In this document: in pieces, positions 50,392-58,398 of the stretch
Numbering within the stretch: position 1 is the stretch's first letter
Layout of the letters: every line of letters starts with the position of its first letter
From: CAYNVS01 sp964400725
GTDB taxonomy: Bacteria > Myxococcota_A > SURF-8 > CAYNVS01
DNA length: 64,000 nucleotides
Direction: 5' to 3'
NCBI GenBank assembly: GCA_964400725.1
Contig: CAYNVS010000005.1
Span: 1-64,000, forward strand
Translations under genes and position numbers: made by a program
The notes under the pieces: model-generated
What the model saw: only the letters and a program-made list of their open reading frames with translations
Databases searched by the model: none
What the model was told of the DNA's origin: nothing

Positions 50392-52194
50392 TTATTTCGC
50401 CGGTTTCCAATCCATGAAGGGAACTACCGCCGGTTCCTTGTATATGCCCGACGCGAATTCTTCCGTCAATCCGGCTTTTTGCAGCGTGCCGTAATCGTAA
50501 AAAACGTGCCCCATCGCGGTTGTCGAACGAGTTTTATTTATTTGTTTTCCAAGTTCCGCCGCGTCTATATATCCGCCCGAAAACGAAGAATCTTCAAAGT
50601 CGCTTCCGGCGTAAACAAACCTTTTTTTCGCCCTCGCCGTATGGTCGTCTATTAAGAAATTGAAATCGGTGTAAGAGCCGTAAGTCGAGCGCGTATGCCA
50701 GTAAATCATCGGAATAATCGCGTCTATCGTTCCGGCGGCGTCCCACGCGTACGGGTCTTGGTAATACTCGGTCAAACCTTCGGAGCTGTTCCAGCCCCGC
50801 GTATCTAGGTAAATTCCCCACGTTGCGGCGCTTAATACTACGTACGGCTTAACCAGCGCTATGCGGTTGTAAACAGCCGCCACAAGAGCGTTAAGCTGGC
50901 CGGTCTGCCACTTGCCGCGAGTCAGCGAAGAGTCGGACGAATGCGCCTGATTATACAGCGCATTGCTCGTCTCGTCGTAGCTGTAACCGGGGCCGGGGTA
51001 GCGTATGCGGTCGAGATGCACGCCGTCAACGTCGTATTTGGCGATAATGTCTTCGACTATGTCCGCGAGATATTCCCAAACCGCCGGGTTTCCAGGACTG
51101 ACGAAAATGTACTCGCTTCCCAGCGGCATCGGCGCGCCCGAACTGTCCGCCATTATCCAATCGGGATGGGTATAATATAAATGTTTCGGCGACGCGTTCG
51201 CCGACGGAGCGGTCGAACCGTTCCATACCGTAAGCGCGTTAATCCAAGCGTGAAGTTCAACCCCTTCGGCCTTTGCGGCGTCTATAGCGGTTTGCAGCGG
51301 GTCCCATCCGGGGTCTTTGCCGAGAGTCCCCGACAGTTCCGACGCCCACGGCTCGTACGCCGATTTATAAAAAGCGTCGGCGCGTCCGCGAACCTGAAAA
51401 TAAACCTGATTGAACCCCCACGCCGCGCAGTTTTGAATTATTTTTTTTACCTCCGCCGCGCTCGAAAACGTCCATCTATTTACCCATACGCCCCGCGCCT
51501 CGTAAACGGGACGGGCGTAAATCGTAATTTCCTGCGCCGCTTCCGCGCCTAAATAAACCGCTTTTATCGTCGTTTTCCCTTCTCCAGCCGCCTTGAACAA
51601 TCCATTGGTCTGTTCGTACGGTTTTATTTTGCCTTCGTCCAGCGACGACCATTGAGCGTCGCCGGTTACGTCGATTTCCCCGCCCCCGTCCGCGGGTTTG
51701 TATTTCGCCTCCAGCCTGAAATCGTAAGACAAAAGCGCCTTGCCGCGCTTAGGAGTTATCGTAAGCGTTCCTATCGGCGGCTCTTCCTCCGCTTCCGCAA
51801 GCTCTTCTTCGGCCTCTTCTTCCGTCGTTTCCTCTTCCGGCTCCTCGGCTGTTTGCTCTTCTTCCGCGGGTTCGTCGATTTGCTCTTCCGGCAACGACTC
51901 GGCTTCGATAATTTCCAACGCCGCCTCGTCGTCAAACGACTCGGCGCCGCCTTCCTCCGCCGATTCTTCCTTAGTCTCCGTTTCTTCCGGAGCCGTCTCG
52001 TCTTCGTCGCCGCCCGCAGCCATGCAGCCGCCTCCCGGAAGCGGAACAGTCCCTTCGGGGCAGTAACGAGACTCCGTTTCCGTCGTTGACGATGAGCACC
52101 CCGCCCCGAATATAAAGAGCGCGATTACGAGCCAAGCAGCCGCCGATACGACCGAGCCGCCAAAAGAAATTTTTAAATTGAAAACGGTTTTCAT
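50392..52194 (-). CDS. GH10-like (GHL10) family lipoprotein
   Basis: The 600-residue lipoprotein has a lipobox FGAGC and a long Glu-rich tether (to about residue 140). A BIG2-like beta domain with GDAQWSSLDEGKIKPYEQ follows. The main domain is a GHL10/DUF187 glycosyl-hydrolase-like barrel: RGVWVNRWTFSSAAEV, FNQVYFQVRGRADAFYKS, GVELHAWINALTVW, IAKYDVDGVHLDRIRYPG and DAIIPMIYWHTR. Such proteins are proposed to act on cell-wall or surface glycans. It is part of the long minus-strand run, next to the triple-pore channel gene. Confidence 0.88.
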   Translation of the reverse strand: MKTVFNLKISFGGSVVSAAAWLVIALFIFGAGCSSSTTETESRYCPEGTVPLPGGGCMAAGGDEDETAPEETETKEESAEEGGAESFDDEAALEIIEAESLPEEQIDEPAEEEQTAEEPEEETTEEEAEEELAEAEEEPPIGTLTITPKRGKALLSYDFRLEAKYKPADGGGEIDVTGDAQWSSLDEGKIKPYEQTNGLFKAAGEGKTTIKAVYLGAEAAQEITIYARPVYEARGVWVNRWTFSSAAEVKKIIQNCAAWGFNQVYFQVRGRADAFYKSAYEPWASELSGTLGKDPGWDPLQTAIDAAKAEGVELHAWINALTVWNGSTAPSANASPKHLYYTHPDWIMADSSGAPMPLGSEYIFVSPGNPAVWEYLADIVEDIIAKYDVDGVHLDRIRYPGPGYSYDETSNALYNQAHSSDSSLTRGKWQTGQLNALVAAVYNRIALVKPYVVLSAATWGIYLDTRGWNSSEGLTEYYQDPYAWDAAGTIDAIIPMIYWHTRSTYGSYTDFNFLIDDHTARAKKRFVYAGSDFEDSSFSGGYIDAAELGKQINKTRSTTAMGHVFYDYGTLQKAGLTEEFASGIYKEPAVVPFMDWKPAK

Positions 52195-52207
52195 CGCGCT
52201 TTGCGCC

Positions 52208-54082
52208 TTATTCCGAAAGTTCCGCCCGCAGCGCTTCGATGGCTTTGACTTCGCCTAGACAAATAAGAACGTCTCCGGCGGTAATTTTCGTCTCTTCGGG
52301 AGGGTTGTAAGCGTAGCTTCGTTTGTTTCTATCGAACAGCGCGACGACCGAAAAGTTGCTGCGATATTTTCGCGTAATTTCTCCGATGGATTTGCCGACG
52401 CCTTTGTTTTTCTCGTCTATTTCTATGTCCTCGAAGCGCATCGGCGTGTCTTTTAGCCTTAGCATTTGGTCGAGAAACGTTACCACCGAAGGACGAACCA
52501 TTTCGCTGGCCATGCGCATACCGCCGGTTCGATTTGGGGTTACCACCGCGTTGGCTCCGCTGCGCCGCAGCTTGTCGTCGAACCCTCTGGCCACCGCCTT
52601 GGCGACTATGCGGATTTTCGGGTTGTTCTGGCGGCTGGTAACGGTAATGACCAGATTATCCTTGTCGTTAGCAAGCGAGGCGATAATCCCTTTCGCTCTA
52701 TCCAGACCGGCCGCGAAAAGAATTTCGTCTTCCGCCGCGTCGCCGACGATGAATGGAAATTCGCCGTAAACTTCCACGAGTTTGTTCAGGCGCTCCTCGG
52801 AAAGGTCTATCGCCACGAAGTCGCGCTTCGTATTATGCAGCTCTTCGATAATGGACGAGCCCGTCTCTCCGGCTCCGCAAACGATTATATGGTCTTTTAA
52901 TTCTTCGATTTTTCTTTGCATCTTGCGTCTCCACATTAATTTTTGAAGCTGCCCTTCGACGAAAAAGGCCGTAAGATTTGACACGAAGAACAATATTATT
53001 CCCATGCCGGAATACAGCATGATAATGGTGTAAATGCGCACTATGGGCAGGTTGTCCAACGGAGTTATTTCTCCGTAACCGACCGTTGTCAGCGTTATGA
53101 CCGTCATGTACAGGCAGTTGAGGAACGACCAGTTTTGATTGTAATACAATCCAAAAATATAATAGCCTACGCCGCCGATAAGATTTGTAACGAGGAAAAG
53201 ACCGAGAGAGAAAATAAGTTTTTGTATCGTCTTATCGCGCAGGCTGTCGAGCGAAAAAACGAATCTGTCCCATAGCGATTCGTTTTCTTTTTTAACCGAA
53301 TAAGAGCGTTTGCGGCTTCGGTTAAGTCTTTTCCGTATCTGCCTGTCAAGCAAAAACGCGGTAAGATTTGAAAGAAAGATAAGAATGACGGCCATTCCCG
53401 CGTAAATAAGAAATATCGTGTAAAGTCTCGCCGCCGGAAACGACTCCATCGGCGTAATTTCGCCGTAGCCTATCATCGTGAGGCTCGTGACGGTCATGTA
53501 AAGGCAGTTGAGAAATGTCCAGTTCTGCCCGTAATAAACGCCGAACAGGTAATAGCCAAGCGCTCCAAAAACGTTAAGACCGGCAAAAATCGAGGCCGAA
53601 ATAATTAATTTCTTGAAGTTCTTATCTCTAAGAGCGTCTAGCGAAATTATTATCCTGTCCCACAGAGATTCCGCTTCTCTTTGGGCTGTCGGCGTCTCTC
53701 CTTCGCCGTCGAACCCTCTTTTATGAAGCTGCGCGTCTATGAAAAACGCCGTCAGATTGGACGCGAAAAAGAGCGCGACCGCCGCGCCGCCATAAATCAG
53801 GAAAATCGTAAACAATCTTACCGCCGGCAGATGCTCCATATGGAGAATTTCGCCGTAGCCTACGGCGGCGAGGCTCGTAACCGTCATGTAAAGGCAGTTA
53901 AGGTAAGTCCAGCCGCGGCCGTAATATACGCCGAACAGGTAATAGCCGACGCTGCCTAATAAGTTAAGCGCGACGAAAAGCCAAACAGCGTAGAAAACCT
54001 TGTTTCCGGCCGGCTTATCGCGCAGCTCCGCTACCAGCGCGAGCAAATTCTCCCATACGGATTTCTTATTGCCGGAAGGCAT
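52208..54082 (-). CDS. K+-channel-like protein with three pore units and an RCK domain
   Basis: The 624-residue protein holds three tandem two-helix pore modules with filters AAVGYGE (Gly75), TMIGYGE (Gly205) and TTVGYGE (Gly335), exactly 130 residues apart. Each is preceded by (S/T)FLNCLYMTV- or TYLNCLYMTV-type pore helices and a repeated cytosolic helix (LWDRxIxSLDxLRDK type). A TrkA-N/RCK domain follows (HIIVCGAGETGSSIIEEL from 398) and a TrkA-C-like end. Bacterial potassium channels normally have one pore module per chain and assemble as tetramers, so three per chain is exceptional. The third filter matches the K+ signature; the first two deviate by one or two residues. K+ selectivity is inferred. 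Confidence 0.93.
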   Translation of the reverse strand: MPSGNKKSVWENLLALVAELRDKPAGNKVFYAVWLFVALNLLGSVGYYLFGVYYGRGWTYLNCLYMTVTSLAAVGYGEILHMEHLPAVRLFTIFLIYGGAAVALFFASNLTAFFIDAQLHKRGFDGEGETPTAQREAESLWDRIIISLDALRDKNFKKLIISASIFAGLNVFGALGYYLFGVYYGQNWTFLNCLYMTVTSLTMIGYGEITPMESFPAARLYTIFLIYAGMAVILIFLSNLTAFLLDRQIRKRLNRSRKRSYSVKKENESLWDRFVFSLDSLRDKTIQKLIFSLGLFLVTNLIGGVGYYIFGLYYNQNWSFLNCLYMTVITLTTVGYGEITPLDNLPIVRIYTIIMLYSGMGIILFFVSNLTAFFVEGQLQKLMWRRKMQRKIEELKDHIIVCGAGETGSSIIEELHNTKRDFVAIDLSEERLNKLVEVYGEFPFIVGDAAEDEILFAAGLDRAKGIIASLANDKDNLVITVTSRQNNPKIRIVAKAVARGFDDKLRRSGANAVVTPNRTGGMRMASEMVRPSVVTFLDQMLRLKDTPMRFEDIEIDEKNKGVGKSIGEITRKYRSNFSVVALFDRNKRSYAYNPPEETKITAGDVLICLGEVKAIEALRAELSE

Positions 54083-54105
54083 GAATTAATCCTCCGATGC
54101 GTTCA

Positions 54106-56769
54106 TTAATGCGAATTAATCGTAATTTTTTGACCGTACCAGCTGGAAACCTCAACTCTCGGCTTCTCCCCGTCCGCAAGAGCTTCGTCAAATCTTATTT
54201 TAATCGTTTTTTTGCCTCTGGGAAGCAAGGTTACGTAGTTATCGGAGTAGTAACTGGGTATAATCTCTTCGCCGTCGCTTTTTACCAGCCGCAGCTTAAC
54301 CATAAAGGCTATTCTTTGACCGAGGTTGGAAAGCGCAACTTCAACTTCCGATCCGTTTGTCGTCGCAAGCGCGGTAATATCCGTCGCCGGCAAATTTGGC
54401 AGAGCCTTTAAGTCGGCGTATTGCGATACGGGAGTATGATGGAAATCCGTATTGGCAAAATCCATCGTTTCGGCTTTCGTCGAAAGCGCATAGACGTTTT
54501 GCGTTAGTTCTTCGCCTTCAGAATTGGCCAGCGTAAGAAATACTAAATAGGCCGTTCCAAGTTTATCTTTCAAATTTTCAAGAGCCGCCGCAAGCTCTAG
54601 TATTTTCATCGTTCCGTCCGCCTCGACCGATAATCCTTCTTTTGCAATCTCGAAGAGTTTTTCCGAGCCGGTCGAGTATATAGCCGCCTTTGCCGATATT
54701 TTCTCGGCTTTTTCATAGGAGTTGTTTACTATCCATACGCTCGAATCGTCGTACGAATAAATAATGTGCAGCGGTTCTAAAGCCTTCTTCGCCCCGAAAT
54801 AGCCGCCCGCCTGCCTATAATAATAATCGTGCAAATGCCATATCAGCGAAGGCCAAGAATTGTTGTACATCCATTGAATTACTCCTGTTGTTTTGGCGTA
54901 TTTATTCCGTCCGTACGCCTCGAACATCGCCCGCTCTCCCTCGTAGGCCAAATATTCGGCCTTCCATAAAAAATCCTCAAGACTTTTAGGCTCGCCGAGG
55001 CGTTCTTTCATCGCTTCGTAAAAAATAGAAATTCCTATAAACGCGCCCTGCCCCGTATGCCATTTCCATACGTCGTCCATAGGCCACAGGCTTTCTTTCG
55101 GAATAAAATTAACAAGGCTTTCGTATGGAGGAATCGAAGGCCCTGGACCCGTTTCGGTGTTGAATCCGTAAGCTCCGCCGTATTGTTTATCCGCAAGCCA
55201 GTAACTTGGCGGAATCCAGTTATATGGGCCGGTCATTTTTACGCCGGAAGGCCCGGTAACCTCGCTTGCTTCGTCGTCCGCGCTGGAGCCGACGGGATTT
55301 GGCCACTGCAAATCTTTCAATACCTGCAAATACATACGCTCGACGTCCGGAGCCGGCGGATCGTCGCTGCCGTACCACCAAACGAGAAGACTTGGATGTT
55401 TGCGAAGTTTTTTAATAAGACTGACAAGCGACTCTTTCGCTATGTTCTTATGCTCTTGGCTCCAATTTGCGGAGTTCTGCCACGAGTCGCAGCAGCACCA
55501 TCCGGCGATGAGCAGCAGTCCCGCTTTATCGCACTTGTTCATAAATCTGTCGGTCTCGAATTTGCCTTCCAAACGCAAAGCGTTAAGCCCTAAGTCCAGC
55601 GCGTAGGCGACGTCAATATCCTCCTTCTCCGGAAATTCTCTAACGAGCATATCGTAAGTGTAGCCGCCGCCGTTTATAAAGATTTTTTTGCCGTTTATCT
55701 TATATTGAACCCAGTTCTCCTCGGTCATTTCCGCCGTAATCTCTCGGATTCCGAAGTCGAATGTAAGTTTGTCCGAAATGCGTTCGCCAGCATAAACCGA
55801 CAAAGTCATCGTATAAAGTTCCGGCTTTCCCATTCTCGCCGGAAACCATAGTCTCGGATTTTCCAATATAAGCTCAGGCGCGTCGTTGTAAGAAATAGTC
55901 GCGTCTTTTATCTCGTTCGCGCCCAAATCAAATTTTTTTTCAAACTTTAAATTGTCCGTCTCTCCTTTGAGAGTAACCGCCACCGGTTTGTCGGAGTAAT
56001 TCTCAATCTCGGCGACTACCGTAAGATTGGCTTTGTTCTCCCCTTCGAGCTTGGCGGCGACCATCGGATGACGCAGCGCGACCGGCGCGTCGGTCAAGCT
56101 GAGATAAACGCGGCGGTAAAGCCCCATATTTCTATCGGGCGGTTGAGGGTTCCAATCGACCCAGCTTATAGCCAAGTCTTCGTGAATCTCCGGCGCGAAA
56201 ACCTGAACCGCCAAAACGTTGGGCTTGTCGAAGACGAGCTTATCGGTAACGTTGAAGAAATATTCGCGAAAAGTTCCTATAACGTCTGATTGCGAGGCGA
56301 TTTTTTCCCCGTTAAGCCAAATATCGGCTTTGTAGTTTATACCCTCAAAGTTCAGCCAGACGTTCTTCTTCTTCGAATAATTTGGCAGAGTTATCTCTTT
56401 ACGGTACCACCACCCCTTCTTATACGGGCTGTCGTCGGGCATTCTCCAAAAACCCGGCGAATACCCCTCGAAATTCCGCATCTCGTTTGAATAATAAGGA
56501 TTTGGCAGTTTGCCCGCCTGAACCAAAGCCGCCAAAACGGTATTGGGAACCGTTATCGAAGTCCACCCCGACGCGTCGTACGCCGGCGTAGAAAGAGCGG
56601 AGCCGTCGTCTCCGACATCTGAGGAAACGGCTAGTTTCCATCCTTCCTTCAGCGGAATGACGCTTTCCGCCGTTATTTTCGCTCCGTCCGTTTTTCCGCA
56701 CGAAAGAGCCAGCGCGGCGAACGCCAGCGCCCCGACCGCCGTAAAAAAATAATATTTGCAGGCCGTCAT
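54106..56769 (-). CDS. glycoside hydrolase family 2 lipoprotein (exo-glucosaminidase-like)
   Basis: The 887-residue lipoprotein has a signal with ALSC lipobox and the GH2 architecture. The sugar-binding domain comes first (WWYRKEITLPNYSKKKNVWL), then immunoglobulin-like domains and a TIM barrel. WYGSDDPPAPDVERMY and GFNTETGPGPSIPP match the catalytic Asp and Glu regions of CsxA-type exo-beta-D-glucosaminidases, which also use an Asp as acid/base. Beta-glucosaminidase, mannosidase or glucuronidase remain possible. Its ATG overlaps the mtnA stop (ATGA), with AAGGA inside mtnA as ribosome-binding site. It is therefore translationally coupled to mtnA. Confidence 0.87.
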   Translation of the reverse strand: MTACKYYFFTAVGALAFAALALSCGKTDGAKITAESVIPLKEGWKLAVSSDVGDDGSALSTPAYDASGWTSITVPNTVLAALVQAGKLPNPYYSNEMRNFEGYSPGFWRMPDDSPYKKGWWYRKEITLPNYSKKKNVWLNFEGINYKADIWLNGEKIASQSDVIGTFREYFFNVTDKLVFDKPNVLAVQVFAPEIHEDLAISWVDWNPQPPDRNMGLYRRVYLSLTDAPVALRHPMVAAKLEGENKANLTVVAEIENYSDKPVAVTLKGETDNLKFEKKFDLGANEIKDATISYNDAPELILENPRLWFPARMGKPELYTMTLSVYAGERISDKLTFDFGIREITAEMTEENWVQYKINGKKIFINGGGYTYDMLVREFPEKEDIDVAYALDLGLNALRLEGKFETDRFMNKCDKAGLLLIAGWCCCDSWQNSANWSQEHKNIAKESLVSLIKKLRKHPSLLVWWYGSDDPPAPDVERMYLQVLKDLQWPNPVGSSADDEASEVTGPSGVKMTGPYNWIPPSYWLADKQYGGAYGFNTETGPGPSIPPYESLVNFIPKESLWPMDDVWKWHTGQGAFIGISIFYEAMKERLGEPKSLEDFLWKAEYLAYEGERAMFEAYGRNKYAKTTGVIQWMYNNSWPSLIWHLHDYYYRQAGGYFGAKKALEPLHIIYSYDDSSVWIVNNSYEKAEKISAKAAIYSTGSEKLFEIAKEGLSVEADGTMKILELAAALENLKDKLGTAYLVFLTLANSEGEELTQNVYALSTKAETMDFANTDFHHTPVSQYADLKALPNLPATDITALATTNGSEVEVALSNLGQRIAFMVKLRLVKSDGEEIIPSYYSDNYVTLLPRGKKTIKIRFDEALADGEKPRVEVSSWYGQKITINSH

Positions 56770-57827
56770 TGATTTTCCTTTTCGGATAGGGAGCCGAAGA
56801 TTTTTTCAATGTTCGCTTTATACGGGGGGTGTATAACTCCTCTATCGGTAATAATCGCCGTTACGAGCTGGTGCGGAGTCAAGTCGAAGGAAGGATTGTA
56901 AACGACCGCGTCCTTAGGAGCGATCTGTTTTCCGTTAAACATTTTCATCTCTTCCGCGTTCCTGCTTTCGATTATTATTTGATCCTTCGATGCGGTCGCG
57001 ACGTCGACCGTGGAAGCGGGCGCGGCGACGTAAAACGGGATTCCGTGCATACGCGCCAGCGAAGCGATGGAATACGTGCCTATTTTGTTGGCCACGTCTC
57101 CGTTGGCGGCTATTCTGTCGGCGCCGGTAATAACAAGATCGACCTTTCCCTGCTGCATTAAAAAGCCGGCCATGTTGTCGCATATCAGCGCGCACGGAAT
57201 CTCGTCCTGCATCAGCTCCCATGCGGTAATGCGCGCCCCTTGCAGCACGGGCCGCGTTTCGTCCACCCAAACGTGAATTTTTTTCTTTTGGGCGACGGCG
57301 CTGCGTATTACCCCCAAAGCCGTTCCGTGCCCTCCGGTGGCTAAAGCGCCGGCGTTGCAATGCGTAAGAACGTTCGAGGAATCCGGAATAAGATCGGCGC
57401 CGAAAACTCCCATTCGGACGTTCATTTCAACGTCCTCGCGGTGAATGGCCTGAGCCTCCTTTAAAAGATAATCGGTAATCCGCGGAGTCGGACGGTCGGC
57501 GTGCTTAATCGCCGTCTTTTCCATTCGGTCGAGCGCCCAAAACAGATTAACGGCCGTCGGACGCGTCGAGCGCAGAAGCTCGGACGCTTTTCGCAAAATT
57601 TGCAGATATTCTCCAAGCTCGCATTCCTCGCATTGGCGCATTCTGAGAACCAACCCGTAGGCGGCCGCTATGCCTATAGCGGGAGCTCCGCGCACTTCCA
57701 GCTTTTTTATCGACTGAGCGACATCCTCGGCGGTCTTGCAAATTTTGCGCGTCAATTCCGCCGGAAGAGCCGTCTGATCTATTATTTCAAGTCCTTCTTC
57801 CGTCCATTTCACGGGCGAAATTATCAT
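56766..57827 (-). CDS. mtnA: methylthioribose-1-phosphate isomerase
   Basis: The 353-residue protein is a clear MtnA of the eIF2B-like fold. It has KLEVRGAPAIGIAAAYGL, the catalytic Cys region LTHCNAGALATGGHGTALG, and the catalytic Asp region VITGADRIAANGDVANKIG. It isomerises 5-methylthioribose-1-phosphate to methylthioribulose-1-phosphate in methionine salvage. Other mtn genes are absent; the SAM-cleaving DUF62 gene near 1 kb is another SAM-related enzyme but distant. Pairing with a GH2 lipoprotein by overlapping stop and start codons is unusual. Confidence 0.95.
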   Translation of the reverse strand: MIISPVKWTEEGLEIIDQTALPAELTRKICKTAEDVAQSIKKLEVRGAPAIGIAAAYGLVLRMRQCEECELGEYLQILRKASELLRSTRPTAVNLFWALDRMEKTAIKHADRPTPRITDYLLKEAQAIHREDVEMNVRMGVFGADLIPDSSNVLTHCNAGALATGGHGTALGVIRSAVAQKKKIHVWVDETRPVLQGARITAWELMQDEIPCALICDNMAGFLMQQGKVDLVITGADRIAANGDVANKIGTYSIASLARMHGIPFYVAAPASTVDVATASKDQIIIESRNAEEMKMFNGKQIAPKDAVVYNPSFDLTPHQLVTAIITDRGVIHPPYKANIEKIFGSLSEKENQ

Positions 57828-57888
57828 AGTCGTATCCTTCCCTGCTTTTTATCGGCGCTTCGGAGCGCTTAATCGTTCCGCCTAAATT

Positions 57889-58251
57889 TTATTTTTTCCT
57901 GTCCAGAAAATTATCTAAGGTTTTCTTGTCGTAGCTGTCCAGCTCGTCCTGCTGCTTGCCGTGCAAATCTTGTATCTCGCGCTTCCCCTTGTTTACGTTT
58001 TCGTCGGCGTTTTCAACGGCTTTGTCCCATATGTCGTCGGCTTTGCCGGTGATGGCCGCCCAGCTTTTTGTAAGGTAATCCACGCCTAAAGCGTTGTCGA
58101 TATGCCACAGCCCCCTATGACCGTCCCACGATACGAACGCCATTACGACGTATAATATCGCTAAAACGACCGCGCTTTTTATGGCGACCAATATGACGTC
58201 TTGAATTACGAAAAAAAATCCTCTCTCTCCCCTTTTCGCCTTCATAGCCAT
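57889..58251 (-). CDS. small single-helix membrane protein
   Basis: The 120-residue product has one membrane helix (VILVAIKSAVVLAILYVVMAF), a Trp-containing loop, and a charged C-terminal helical tail (NKGKREIQDLHGKQQDELDS) predicted to be soluble. The N-terminus is basic, so the tail is probably periplasmic. No family is recognised. It lies 61 bp upstream of mtnA and 147 bp downstream of the GH57 gene. Confidence 0.68.
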   Translation of the reverse strand: MAMKAKRGERGFFFVIQDVILVAIKSAVVLAILYVVMAFVSWDGHRGLWHIDNALGVDYLTKSWAAITGKADDIWDKAVENADENVNKGKREIQDLHGKQQDELDSYDKKTLDNFLDRKK

Positions 58252-58398
58252 TTTACCCTCCGTAATCCTTTCAATGCGCGCCTATTCGCTCGCCGAATTC
58301 GGCTCCAAAAACGCCGCCGCGCTTTCATTGGCGAACGCACATCATAATTATATCTTATGCTCATCTGACGGCAAAAGCAACGCTCTTAAAAACGCTTC

